The notes under the pieces were generated by a model. The model searched no databases. It was not told the DNA's origin and worked only from the letters and a program-made list of their open reading frames with translations. Below, piece by piece: positions 24,306-32,677 of a DNA stretch of 64,000 bases. A program made the position numbers and the translations under genes. This stretch comes from Streptomyces sp. NBC_01296 (lineage in GTDB: Bacteria > Actinomycetota > Actinomycetes > Streptomycetales > Streptomycetaceae): the NCBI RefSeq assembly GCF_035984415.1, contig NZ_CP130720.1:4092001-4156000 (forward strand), in the 5' to 3' direction. Within the stretch, counting starts at the first letter, position 1. Every line of letters starts with the position of its first letter.

Positions 24306-26711
24306 TCAGGAAACCACCGCGGGATCGGCCTGCTGGGCCACCCGCTCGGCGGGCGCCGAGCCGTCGCCCTCGTCGCCGACGGCGATGCCGCGGCGCTTGG
24401 AGATGTACACCGCGCCGATGATGACGGCGATGGCGATGACGGCGACGATCGCGCGCACGGTCGCGCTCGTGTCGGCGCCGTAGCTGAACTGCACGACCGC
24501 CGGGGCGATCAGCAGCGCCACCAGGTTCATGACCTTGAGCAGTGGGTTGATCGCGGGCCCGGCGGTGTCCTTGAACGGGTCGCCGACGGTGTCGCCGATG
24601 ACGGTCGCGGCGTGGGCCTCGCTGCCCTTGCCGCCGTGGTGGCCGTCCTCGACGAGCTTCTTGGCGTTGTCCCACGCGCCACCGGAGTTGGCGAGGAAGA
24701 CGGCCATCAGGGTGCCGGTGCCGATGGCGCCCGCGAGGAACGAGCCGAGCGCGCCGACGCCGAGCGAGAACCCGACGGCGATCGGGGTGAGGACGGCGAG
24801 CAGGCCGGGCGTGGCGAGCTCGCGCAGCGCGTCCTTGGTGCAGATGTCCACGACGCGCCCGTACTCGGGAGTCTCGGTGTAGTCCATGATCCCGGGGTGC
24901 TCGCGGAACTGGCGGCGCACCTCGTAGACGACGGCGCCCGCGGAGCGGGAGACGGCGTTGATGGCGAGGCCGGAGAACAGGAACACGACCGCCGCGCCCA
25001 GGATCAGGCCGACCAGGTTGTTGGGCTGGGCGATGTCCAGGCTGAGGTTCATCTCCCCGGCCTTGGCGCCGACCTGCTGGACCGCATTGGCGATGGCGTC
25101 GTTGTACGAGCCGAACAGCGCAGCCGCGGCGAGCACGGCGGTGGCGATCGCGATGCCCTTGGTGATGGCCTTGGTGGTGTTGCCGACGGCGTCCAGGTCG
25201 GTCAGGACCTGTGCACCGGCGCCCTCGACGTCGCCGGACATCTCGGCGATGCCCTGGGCGTTGTCGGAGACGGGCCCGAAGGTGTCCATGGCGACGATGA
25301 CGCCGACGGTGGTGAGCAGGCCGGTGCCGGCCAGGGCCACCGCGAAGAGCGCCAGCATGATCGAAGTACCGCCGAGCAGGAACGCCCCGTACACGCCGAG
25401 GCCGATGAGCAGCGCCGTGTAGACGGCGGACTCGAGGCCCACGGAGATGCCAGCGAGGATGACGGTGGCCGCGCCGGTCAGGGAGGACTTGCCGATGTCC
25501 CGGACGGGACGGCGGGTGGTCTCGGTGAAGTAGCCGGTCAGCTGCTGGATCAGGGCCGCGAGCACGATGCCGATGGCGACGGCGACGAGGGCCAGGATGC
25601 GCGGGTCGCCGGAGTGGTTGGTGATCGAGGCGTTCTCGACGCCGACCAGGTCCTTGTAGCTCGCCGGCAGGTACACGAAGACGGCGATGGCGACCAGCAC
25701 CAGCGAGATCACCGCGGAGATGAAGAAGCCGCGGTTGATCGCGGTCATTCCGCTGCGGTCGGCGCGGCGCGGGGAGACCGCGAAGATGCCGATCATGGCG
25801 GTGATGACGCCGATGGCGGGGACGATCAGCGGGAAGGCCAGGCCCAGGTCGCCGAAGGCGGCCTTGCCCAGGATGAGCGCCGCCACGAGCGTGACGGCGT
25901 ACGACTCGAAGAGGTCGGCCGCCATACCGGCGCAGTCGCCGACGTTGTCGCCCACGTTGTCGGCGATGGTCGCGGCATTGCGCGGGTCGTCCTCCGGAAT
26001 GCCCTGCTCGACCTTGCCGACCAGGTCGGCGCCGACGTCGGCGGCCTTGGTGAAGATGCCGCCGCCCACGCGCATGAACATCGCGATCAGGGCGGCGCCG
26101 AGGCCGAAGCCCTCCAGGACCTTGGGGGCGTCGGCGGCGTAGACCAGAACGACGCAGGAGGCGCCGAAGAGGCCGAGGCCGACGGTGAACATGCCGACGA
26201 CGCCGCCGGTGCGGAAGGCGATCCGCATGGCCTTGTGGGCGACGTCGGTGAGGTCCTTGGCGGGCTCGCCCTCGGCGGGGGTGGCCTCGCGTGCGGCCGC
26301 GGCGACGCGGACGTTGGCGCGGACCGCGAGCCGCATGCCGATGTAGCCGGTGGCCGCCGAGAAGATGGCGCCCACGAGGAAGAAGGCGGAACGTCCCGCC
26401 CTCTGCGTCCAGTCGTCGGCGGGCAGCAGGAAGAGCAGGAAGAACACGACGACCGCGAAGATCCCGAGGGTGCGCAGCTGCCGGCCGAGGTAGGCGTTGG
26501 CGCCTTCCTGGACGGCTGCGGCGATTTTCTTCATGCTGTCGGTGCCCTCGTCCGCGGCGAGGACCTGGCGGACCAGGATCTGCGCGACGACGAGTGCGGC
26601 AAGTGCCACGGCCGCGATCACCATCACGATGAGCCGATTGTCATCGGTGAGTACTGCGGCTGCCAGATCAGAGTTTCCGACCGGCGCGTTGGGGGTGAAG
26701 AGCCCCGTCAT
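24306..26711 (-). CDS. hppA: K+-independent proton-pumping membrane pyrophosphatase
   Basis: An 801-residue integral membrane enzyme with about 16 helices. It splits cytoplasmic pyrophosphate and pumps H+ outward. The substrate site DVGADLVGKVE and the acidic DNVGDNVGDCAGMAADLFE motif are intact. In GNTTKA the Lys514 marks the K+-independent class; K+-dependent members have Ala there. A second signature, KAADVGAD upstream, agrees. ATG 26711 is preceded by GGAGGAC. It is monocistronic, with a strong terminator. It could recover energy from pyrophosphate made in biosynthesis. Confidence 0.95.
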   Translation of the reverse strand: MTGLFTPNAPVGNSDLAAAVLTDDNRLIVMVIAAVALAALVVAQILVRQVLAADEGTDSMKKIAAAVQEGANAYLGRQLRTLGIFAVVVFFLLFLLPADDWTQRAGRSAFFLVGAIFSAATGYIGMRLAVRANVRVAAAAREATPAEGEPAKDLTDVAHKAMRIAFRTGGVVGMFTVGLGLFGASCVVLVYAADAPKVLEGFGLGAALIAMFMRVGGGIFTKAADVGADLVGKVEQGIPEDDPRNAATIADNVGDNVGDCAGMAADLFESYAVTLVAALILGKAAFGDLGLAFPLIVPAIGVITAMIGIFAVSPRRADRSGMTAINRGFFISAVISLVLVAIAVFVYLPASYKDLVGVENASITNHSGDPRILALVAVAIGIVLAALIQQLTGYFTETTRRPVRDIGKSSLTGAATVILAGISVGLESAVYTALLIGLGVYGAFLLGGTSIMLALFAVALAGTGLLTTVGVIVAMDTFGPVSDNAQGIAEMSGDVEGAGAQVLTDLDAVGNTTKAITKGIAIATAVLAAAALFGSYNDAIANAVQQVGAKAGEMNLSLDIAQPNNLVGLILGAAVVFLFSGLAINAVSRSAGAVVYEVRRQFREHPGIMDYTETPEYGRVVDICTKDALRELATPGLLAVLTPIAVGFSLGVGALGSFLAGAIGTGTLMAVFLANSGGAWDNAKKLVEDGHHGGKGSEAHAATVIGDTVGDPFKDTAGPAINPLLKVMNLVALLIAPAVVQFSYGADTSATVRAIVAVIAIAVIIGAVYISKRRGIAVGDEGDGSAPAERVAQQADPAVVS

Positions 26712-26912
26712 TCGTCCTCCTTGACGTGATGAGCTCAAGATGTGGACGGATTGTAGGGAGCTCTCCCCGATCAAAACAGTGCGCGGGAAACGGAATTGGC
26801 CTGCTCTTGCTCCTCAGCAATAGATCGCGTCACTCCATTACCCCCCGAAAGAAGTAATGGGACAAAGGCATTGACGCCTCGTCATTGATCTAGGAAATGC
26901 CGTGGGGGTATG
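26712..26912 (-). promoter_or_regulatory. hppA upstream region with inverted repeat
   Basis: This A+T-richer stretch precedes hppA and ends at the apgA terminator. It contains an inverted repeat at 26835-26860 (CCATTAC / GTAATGG, 12-nt spacer) about 125-150 bp before the hppA start. No gene is seen. The hppA promoter is expected here; I cannot pick clear -35/-10 boxes. Confidence 0.4.
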
Positions 26913-26939
26913 AAAAAAGGCCCTGCTCAGCAGGGCCTT
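26913..26939 (-). terminator. intrinsic terminator of the bldG-apgA operon
   Basis: A perfect 11-bp palindromic stem (AAGGCCCTGCT / AGCAGGGCCTT) is followed on the minus strand by a run of six T. This is the only textbook U-tract terminator at an operon end in the window apart from that of the tRNA. Confidence 0.9.
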
Positions 26940-27051
26940 GATTAAGATCGGAAGAATCTCCGAACCGACTGCGACACCATCTGCGGCACCGCCTGCGGGC
27001 GAGCCGCAGGGCGGCGGGACGGCAGCGCGAAGGGACTGTCCTGGGACCGGG

Positions 27052-27492
27052 CTACGGAAGATCGGACGCGGCGGCCACCGGCCAGCGCATCCGGATGGTT
27101 CCGCCCGATTCACCGCTCGTCACCTCGACGTCGTCGACGAGCCCGCTGATGACCGCGAGACCCATCTCGTCCTCGGTGTCGGTGTCCGGGTCCAGGGCGG
27201 CGTCGAGGCCGGGCACGGCGCCCGTGGGGCCGCCGGGCGGTCCGGGCACCTCGTCGCCGACCTCGATGGAGAACAGCTTCTCCTCCTCGGTCAGGACCAC
27301 CCGGACGGGCGCGGTCAGCCCATTGCTGAGATGCAGTCCGACGGCGCGCGAGCAGGCCTCGCCCACGGCGAGGCGGACCTCGTCGAGCACGGCTTCGTCC
27401 ACGCCGGCCCGCCGTGCCACGGCGGCCGCGACCAGGCGGGCCGTCCGGACGTGTTCGGGCTGGGCGCTGAAGCGCAGTTCAACGATGGCCAT
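27052..27492 (-). CDS. apgA: ApgA-like anti-sigma factor (HATPase_c)
   Basis: A 146-residue GHKL-type protein with N box LAVGEACSRAVGLH and a C-terminal GLAVISGLVDDVEV segment in place of the usual G2 box. The middle has an acidic/Pro insertion. In S. coelicolor the gene after bldG encodes the anti-sigma factor that BldG antagonises, and gene order and length agree here. It would bind BldG or a sigma factor in its cycle of partner switching. ATG 27492 has GGGGGA upstream. The 117-bp gap to bldG holds a strong hairpin. Confidence 0.85.
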   Translation of the reverse strand: MAIVELRFSAQPEHVRTARLVAAAVARRAGVDEAVLDEVRLAVGEACSRAVGLHLSNGLTAPVRVVLTEEEKLFSIEVGDEVPGPPGGPTGAVPGLDAALDPDTDTEDEMGLAVISGLVDDVEVTSGESGGTIRMRWPVAAASDLP

Positions 27493-27574
27493 GCGCGTCC
27501 CCCTCGGACTACGGGCGTGCCTTACAGGGGCCCGGACCGCTTCGGCCCGCGCCCCCGCTCCTCTTCGGCTCCCT

Positions 27575-27598
27575 CCGCGGCGCCCTGCGGCGCCGCGG
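27575..27598 (-). terminator. hairpin between bldG and apgA (possible attenuator)
   Basis: The arms CCGCGGCGCC and GGCGCCGCGG pair perfectly (11 bp with the closing T-A) around a CTGC loop. It lies 12 bp after the bldG stop and has no T-tract. It is well placed to give partial termination and so both bldG-only and bldG-apgA transcripts. Confidence 0.6.
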
Positions 27599-27609
27599 AC
27601 GGTGAGCCG

Positions 27610-27951
27610 TCAGTCGGTGGCTGCGACGGCGTCTTCCACCGTCGTGTGGATCGGGAACACCTTGGTCAGACCGGTGATGCGGAAGATCTTCAGGATGCGC
27701 TCCTGGTTGCACACCAGTCGCAGCGAGCCCTCGTGCGCACGAACGCGCTTGAGACCTCCCACGAGCACACCAAGCCCGGTGGAGTCGAGGAAGTCCACTC
27801 GCTCCATGTCGACAACCAAGTGGTAGCTGCCGTCGTTCACCAACTCGACCAACTGCTCGCGCAGCTTGGGCGCGGTATACACATCAATCTCGCCACCGAC
27901 CTCCACGACCGTGCGGTCGCCGACAGTGCGAGTCGACAGGGACAGGTCCAC
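27610..27951 (-). CDS. bldG: BldG anti-sigma factor antagonist (STAS domain)
   Basis: A 113-residue STAS-domain protein. The phosphorylatable serine lies in the classical VDFLDSTGLGVLVGG segment (about residues 52-66). In Streptomyces BldG is needed for aerial mycelium and antibiotic production and acts by phosphorylation-controlled binding to anti-sigma factors. Sequence, size and the apgA neighbour all agree. The start is GTG 27951 with GGAGG 4 nt before it. The divergent helicase gene begins 81 bp away. Confidence 0.95.
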   Translation of the reverse strand: MDLSLSTRTVGDRTVVEVGGEIDVYTAPKLREQLVELVNDGSYHLVVDMERVDFLDSTGLGVLVGGLKRVRAHEGSLRLVCNQERILKIFRITGLTKVFPIHTTVEDAVAATD

Positions 27952-28032
27952 GGATCCTCCAGCACCTTGCTATCGAGCGGCGCCCCCCAGGGGCCTCCCC
28001 ACCCGTAGGCAGGGGAGGGATTGGCTGCCGCG

Positions 28033-30486
28033 ATGGCATTCAATCACTTACCGGCAGGCGCGCACGACGCCTTCGGACCATTGTCCCGCACGCCGGTGAC
28101 ACACTCGCTTCCAATGGCCAATACTCACCGTCCCGGTCGGCCCACGGCACCCGAGGACCCGCGACCCACCCCAGGCACGGTTCTGGACCGCCTCTCACGG
28201 GGGCCTTCTCGAGCTGCGCGCATCACCCATACGGAGCACTTGCCCCCTCGGGCGGGTCGTCATGCAGTCTGGCCCGACCGCATCCGAACGGATGTCGTAG
28301 CCGCAATTCAGGCCGCCGGGATCGACCATCCGTGGGAGCACCAGGCCGCGGCGGCCGAGCACGCCCTGGACGGCGAGTCGGTGGTCGTCGCCACCGGGAC
28401 CGCCTCGGGCAAGTCGCTGGCCTACCTCGCACCGGTGCTCTCCGCCCTCGCGGACGGCGCGGAAGCACCGAACGGGCGGGGCGCGACCGCCCTCTACCTG
28501 GCCCCGACCAAGGCTCTGGCAGCCGACCAGCGGCGCGCCGTACGAGCGCTGGCCGCGCCCCTGGGCAACGCCGTGCGGCCCGCGGTCTACGACGGCGACA
28601 CGCCGGTCGAGGAACGCGAATGGGTGCGCCAGTACGCGAACTACGTCCTCACCAACCCCGACATGCTCCACCGGGGGATCCTGCCCGCCCATCCCCGCTG
28701 GTCCTCCTTCCTGCGCTCCCTGCGCTACGTGGTCATCGACGAGTGCCACACCTACCGGGGCGTATTCGGCTCCCACGTCGCCCAGGTGCTGCGCCGGCTG
28801 CGGCGGGTGTGCGCCCGCTACGGCGCCGATCCGGTCTTCCTGCTGGCCTCCGCCACCGCGAGCGACCCGGCGGCCGCGGCGTCCCGGCTGACCGGCGTCC
28901 CGGTCACCGAGGTCGCCGACGACGCCTCCCCGCGCGGCGAGGTGGTCTTCGCCCTGTGGGAGCCGCCGCTGACCGATCTGCGGGGCGAGAAGGGCGCCCC
29001 GGTACGCCGCACCGCCACGGCCGAGACCGCCGACCTGCTGACCGACCTGGTCGTCCAGGGGGTCCGTACGGTCGCCTTCGTCCGCTCCCGGCGCGGCGCG
29101 GAGCTGATCTCGGTGATCGCCCAGGAGCGACTCGCCGAGGTGGACCGGTCCCTGCCCGGGCGTGTCGCGGCCTACCGGGGCGGCTACCTGCCCGAGGAGC
29201 GCCGGGCCCTGGAGCGGGCCCTGCACTCCGGCGAGCTGCTCGGCCTGGCCGCCACCACGGCCCTGGAGCTGGGCGTGGACGTCTCGGGCCTGGACGCCGT
29301 CCTGATCACCGGGTACCCGGGCACCCGGGCCTCCCTGTGGCAGCAGGCGGGCCGCGCCGGGCGCTCGGGCCAGGGCGCCCTGGCCGTGCTGATCGCCCGG
29401 GACGACCCGCTCGACACGTACTTGGTCCACCATCCGGAGGCCCTGTTCCGCCAACCGGTGGAGGCCACGGTCCTCGACCCGGACAACCCGTACGTCCTGG
29501 CCCCGCACCTGTGCGCGGCCGCCGCCGAGCTCCCGCTGACGGAGGCGGACCTCGCCCTGTTCGGCCCGGCGGCCCGGGAGCTGATCCCGCAGCTGGAGGC
29601 GGCGAAGCTGCTGCGCCGGCGGGCCACGGCCTGGCACTGGACCCGCCGGGAGCGGGCCTCGGACCTGACCGACATCCGGGGCGAGGGCGGCCGCCCGGTG
29701 CAGATCGTCGAGGCGGCCACCGGGCGCCTGCTGGGCACGGTCGACGAGTCGGCGGCCCACACCGCCGTCCACGACGGGGCCGTCCACCTCCACCAGGGCC
29801 GCACCTACCTGGTGAAGCACCTGGACCTGGAGGATTCGGTCGCGCTGGTCGAGGAGGCCAGCCCGCCCTTCTCGACCACCGCCCGCGACACCACCTCCAT
29901 CTCCGTCCTGGAGACCGAGACCGAGATCCCCTGGGGACCGGCCCGGCTCTGCTTCGGCTCGGTCGAGGTGACCAACCAGGTCGTCTCGTACCTGCGCCGC
30001 AAACTGATCACCGGCGAGGTGCTCGGCGAGGCCAAGCTGGACCTGCCGCCCCGCACCCTGCGCACCCGGGCCGTGTGGTGGACCGTGACCGAGGACCAGC
30101 TCGACGAGGCCCGGATCAACCCGGAGATCCTCGGCGGCGCCCTGCACGCCGCCGAGCACGCCTCCATCGGTCTGCTGCCGCTGTTCGCCACCTGCGACCG
30201 CTGGGACATCGGCGGGGTCTCCGTCCCGCTGCATCCCGACACCCTCCTCCCGACCGTGTTCGTCTACGACGGCCACCCCGGCGGCGCCGGCTTCGCGGAG
30301 CGCGCCTTCCACACGGCCCGCGCCTGGCTGACGGCGACCCGCGATGCGATCGCGGCCTGCGAATGCGAGGCCGGCTGCCCCTCCTGCATCCAGTCCCCCA
30401 AGTGCGGCAACGGCAACGACCCCCTCCACAAACGCGGCGCGATCCGCCTGCTCACCCGCCTCCTGGCGCAAGCCCCACCCCCCTGA
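28033..30486 (+). CDS. MrfA/YprA-like DExH helicase with C-terminal zinc-binding domain
   Basis: An 817-residue superfamily 2 helicase. Walker A is TGTASGKS (about residues 120-128). The Walker B is VIDECH (Asp236). Motif III is SATAS and motif VI is QQAGRAGRSGQ. The C-terminus carries the MrfA-type domain with cysteines 776, 778, 782, 785 and 791 (CECEAGCPSC, then SPKC). B. subtilis MrfA, the best-studied relative, helps repair mitomycin C damage, so DNA repair is likely. I choose ATG 28033; TTG 28021 is an alternative. It is divergent from bldG and ends at a minisatellite array. Confidence 0.9.
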   Translation: MAFNHLPAGAHDAFGPLSRTPVTHSLPMANTHRPGRPTAPEDPRPTPGTVLDRLSRGPSRAARITHTEHLPPRAGRHAVWPDRIRTDVVAAIQAAGIDHPWEHQAAAAEHALDGESVVVATGTASGKSLAYLAPVLSALADGAEAPNGRGATALYLAPTKALAADQRRAVRALAAPLGNAVRPAVYDGDTPVEEREWVRQYANYVLTNPDMLHRGILPAHPRWSSFLRSLRYVVIDECHTYRGVFGSHVAQVLRRLRRVCARYGADPVFLLASATASDPAAAASRLTGVPVTEVADDASPRGEVVFALWEPPLTDLRGEKGAPVRRTATAETADLLTDLVVQGVRTVAFVRSRRGAELISVIAQERLAEVDRSLPGRVAAYRGGYLPEERRALERALHSGELLGLAATTALELGVDVSGLDAVLITGYPGTRASLWQQAGRAGRSGQGALAVLIARDDPLDTYLVHHPEALFRQPVEATVLDPDNPYVLAPHLCAAAAELPLTEADLALFGPAARELIPQLEAAKLLRRRATAWHWTRRERASDLTDIRGEGGRPVQIVEAATGRLLGTVDESAAHTAVHDGAVHLHQGRTYLVKHLDLEDSVALVEEASPPFSTTARDTTSISVLETETEIPWGPARLCFGSVEVTNQVVSYLRRKLITGEVLGEAKLDLPPRTLRTRAVWWTVTEDQLDEARINPEILGGALHAAEHASIGLLPLFATCDRWDIGGVSVPLHPDTLLPTVFVYDGHPGGAGFAERAFHTARAWLTATRDAIAACECEAGCPSCIQSPKCGNGNDPLHKRGAIRLLTRLLAQAPPP

Positions 30487-30521
30487 GCCCCCGGCGGATG
30501 CAGGCCCGGCAACACCCGCCG

Positions 30522-30915
30522 GGGCTCGCACGCCGCCCCGCCCCCGGCGGCACAGCCCCGGGAAGGCCCGCCCGGACGCGTACGGGGGCCGCTCCTCGGC
30601 CTCCGGAGCGCCGATCGGCGTACGGCCGGGAAGGCCCGCCCGGACGCGTACGGGGGCCGTCCCGCGTACCCCGGAGCCGCCCGGCCACGTAGGCCCGGAA
30701 AGCCCGCCTGGTCCCGCACGGGGCCCCTCCTCGGGCCTCCTGAGCACCCAGCGACGCAGATCCGGGAAGGCCGCCCGGACGCGTACGGGGGCCGTCCCGC
30801 GGCCTCCTGAGCCGCCCAGCGACGCAAACCCGGGGAGGCCGCCTGGTCCCGTAGGGGGTCGGCTCTCGGCCTCCGGAGCGTCCACCGGCGTTGGTCCGGG
30901 AACGGGGGCCGGGCC
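30522..30915. repeat. tandem array of about 67-bp imperfect repeats
   Basis: Six copies begin near 30558, 30626, 30695, 30762, 30830 and 30896 (spacing 66-69 bp), with a degenerate copy before them. The best-kept core is CCGGGAAGGCCCGCCCGGAC followed by GCGTACGGGGGCCG. The array fills the gap between the helicase (plus) and the last tad gene (minus), where no gene is supported. It may serve as a convergent terminator zone. Confidence 0.8.
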
Positions 30916-31257
30916 TCAGTCGGCGGCGGGTAGGGGCGGTCCCGCTCGGGCGCTGATCGTCGGGGCGAACGGGCCCGTTGCGGGGTGGGCCGCCACCTCG
31001 GCCACCTCGCCCTGGACGGTGCAGTTGGTCACGGCCGCGCTCTGGGCCCCTGCGACCCTGCGTGCCGCGGCGCAGGCCGCTTCCGGGCCGTGGGTCCAGG
31101 TCGCCGCCGCCGCGAGGGCCGCCAGATCGGCGGCCGCCGCCGCGCGGTGCCGGGCGACGACGGCCTGGCCGAGCAGCAGCACCCCGCCGAACACCGCCCC
31201 CAGCACCGTGGCCACCAGCGCCGCCCACACCGTCGCCGAACCCCTGTCCCGGCTCAT
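30916..31257 (-). CDS. TadE-like protein (Rv3654c family), last gene of tad locus
   Basis: A 113-residue protein with a pilin-type N-terminus: MSRDRG, then a 20-residue helix (SATVWAALVATVLGAVFGGV), then ARHRAAAAADLAALAAA, the mark of this helicase/secretion-neighbourhood TadE-like family. The cysteine pair (AACAA and TNCTV) may form a disulphide in the exported part. At position +5 after the Gly it has Trp instead of the Glu normally needed for pilin assembly. The start ATG overlaps the stop of the preceding TadE gene by 4 bp. A pseudopilin or minor subunit role is inferred. Confidence 0.82.
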   Translation of the reverse strand: MSRDRGSATVWAALVATVLGAVFGGVLLLGQAVVARHRAAAAADLAALAAAATWTHGPEAACAAARRVAGAQSAAVTNCTVQGEVAEVAAHPATGPFAPTISARAGPPLPAAD

Positions 31258-31631
31258 GGCGGCGGCCCCACGCTGTCCTCGGCCAGAGCCACCGCCTGCG
31301 CCCCGAGCCGTACCGGCAGCCCGCCCGGGCCCGGCGCCGGCGCCGCCACCCGGACCCGCCACAGGTCCCCCTCGCGCTCCACCCCGACCTCCGCTCCAGG
31401 CGGGGCGGCCGCCCGGGCCGCGGCCACCGCCACGCCCCGCGGCTCCGACCGGGCCGCCGCCCGGGCTCCGGCCCGGGCCGCGTCCACACACCGGATCTGC
31501 GCGGCGGCCGCCATCAGCGCCCACACCAGCAGCGCCGCGAACAGCACCAGCGCGGGGATCACCAGGGCGGCCTCCGCCGTCACATATCCCCGGTCGCCGA
31601 GCCCCCGGCGTTTTTCCTCAGAACGGCACAT
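31254..31631 (-). CDS. tadE: TadE-family minor pilin
   Basis: A 125-residue TadE-type pseudopilin. After GLGDRG comes YVTAEAALVIPALVLFAALL, with Glu at +5 from the Gly, the expected prepilin cleavage and assembly signal. The rest is an Ala/Arg-rich helix and a small beta-rich domain (GVEREGDLWRVRVAAP). It would be processed by a prepilin peptidase and assembled at the membrane by TadA-TadC. It overlaps the DUF4244 gene by 14 bp upstream and the last tad gene by 4 bp downstream. Confidence 0.88.
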   Translation of the reverse strand: MCRSEEKRRGLGDRGYVTAEAALVIPALVLFAALLVWALMAAAAQIRCVDAARAGARAAARSEPRGVAVAAARAAAPPGAEVGVEREGDLWRVRVAAPAPGPGGLPVRLGAQAVALAEDSVGPPP

Positions 31632-31815
31632 CGAGTGCCTTTCCGATGGTCGACTGAAGTGCCGTGGAGACCACCTCGCTCGTCACCACCTTGTACAGAA
31701 CGGCCGCGAATGCACACGCCGCGATCGTGCCCATGGCGTATTCGGAAGTGGACATCCCCGCGTCGTTCGCCCGACCGCTCAGCGCGGACCGCAGGCGCAA
31801 CCAGATGATCCTCAT
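31618..31815 (-). CDS. DUF4244 Flp-pilin-like protein
   Basis: A 65-residue protein. After a basic leader ending in DAG comes MSTSEYAMGTIAACAFAAVL: Gly at the cleavage position, Glu at +5 and one hydrophobic helix, as in Flp-type pilins. It is the likely major pilin of this locus. ATG 31815 has GGGAGGTC close upstream, the strongest ribosome site in the locus, in line with high expression. An 85-bp gap separates it from tadC, so it may have its own promoter. Confidence 0.88.
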   Translation of the reverse strand: MRIIWLRLRSALSGRANDAGMSTSEYAMGTIAACAFAAVLYKVVTSEVVSTALQSTIGKALDVPF

Positions 31816-31900
31816 GACGACCTCCCGTTGATTTCGTTCTCGACGTGATCTCAGTTGTGATTTCAGGCCTGGAGTTGAGGTCCGAGTTCATGCAGTGGCT

Positions 31901-32677
31901 TCAGGTACCGGAGAGGAGACCGGAAGCCATTCCGGTCACCACCGGGGCCACTCCGACCGCGAGAAACGCGGGGAGGAAACACAGCCCCACCGGAGCGGTG
32001 ACGAGCACCGCCGCCCGCTGGGCGCGGGCTCCGGCCTGCCGGGCCCGGTCCTCCCGGAGGGCCGTCGCCAGGCGGGAGACCGGCTCCGCCGCCGGAGCCC
32101 CCGTCCGGGCCGCCCGCTCCAGGCATTCCGCGAGCGCCCGGGCGCCGGGTATCTCCGCCAACCTCCCCCACGCATCCCCCGGTTCGCCGCCGAGCCGGAG
32201 CTCCGCCCCGGCCAGCGCCAGCCGCTCGCCCACCGGGCCGCCCAGCGACTCGCCCACCACCTCCGCGGCCTCCACCGGCGCCGCACCGGCCGCCAGGCAG
32301 GCAGCCAACAGATCGGCTGCGAACGGCAGCTGACGCTCCACCGCCTGCAGATCCACCCCGGCCGGCGGTCGTGTCCGCCGCAGCCAGCGCCACACCCCGA
32401 TCGCCGCACCGCAGCCGGCCAGCACCCCCGGCAGCCCGCCGACCAGCACCCAGGCCGCCAGCAGCGCCCCGGCCGGGCCGGCCCATGCGGCCACCGCCAC
32501 CCGTATCGCCGACCCGAACACCGGCGCCCGCCGCTCCGGTTCCACCGACAGCACGGCGGCGACCCTGCGCCGCGCCGCCCGCGCCCGGACCTGCGCCGCC
32601 ACCGCCGAGGCCGTGCATAGCACCGCCGCCGCGACGCACAACGCCATCCCCAGCCTGTGGATCGCGAAGCCCCCCAT
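31901..32677 (-). CDS. tadC: TadC-like type II secretion system F protein
   Basis: A 258-residue membrane protein of the GspF/TadC type. Two helices lie near the N-terminus, then a cytoplasmic helical T2SSF domain (DLQAVERQLPFAADLLAACLAAG, in pieces, about 105-205), then a C-terminal hydrophobic pair (VTAPVGLCFLPAFLAVGVAP). It forms the inner-membrane platform with TadB. Its ATG overlaps the tadB stop (ATGA), so translation is coupled. Confidence 0.86.
   Translation of the reverse strand: MGGFAIHRLGMALCVAAAVLCTASAVAAQVRARAARRRVAAVLSVEPERRAPVFGSAIRVAVAAWAGPAGALLAAWVLVGGLPGVLAGCGAAIGVWRWLRRTRPPAGVDLQAVERQLPFAADLLAACLAAGAAPVEAAEVVGESLGGPVGERLALAGAELRLGGEPGDAWGRLAEIPGARALAECLERAARTGAPAAEPVSRLATALREDRARQAGARAQRAAVLVTAPVGLCFLPAFLAVGVAPVVTGMASGLLSGT

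Noticed and set aside
23769..26729. Open frame of about 980 codons antisense to hppA
   Set aside because: It is the complement of a clear pyrophosphatase gene; the translation is only Gly/Asp/Ala/Val-rich and has no domain.
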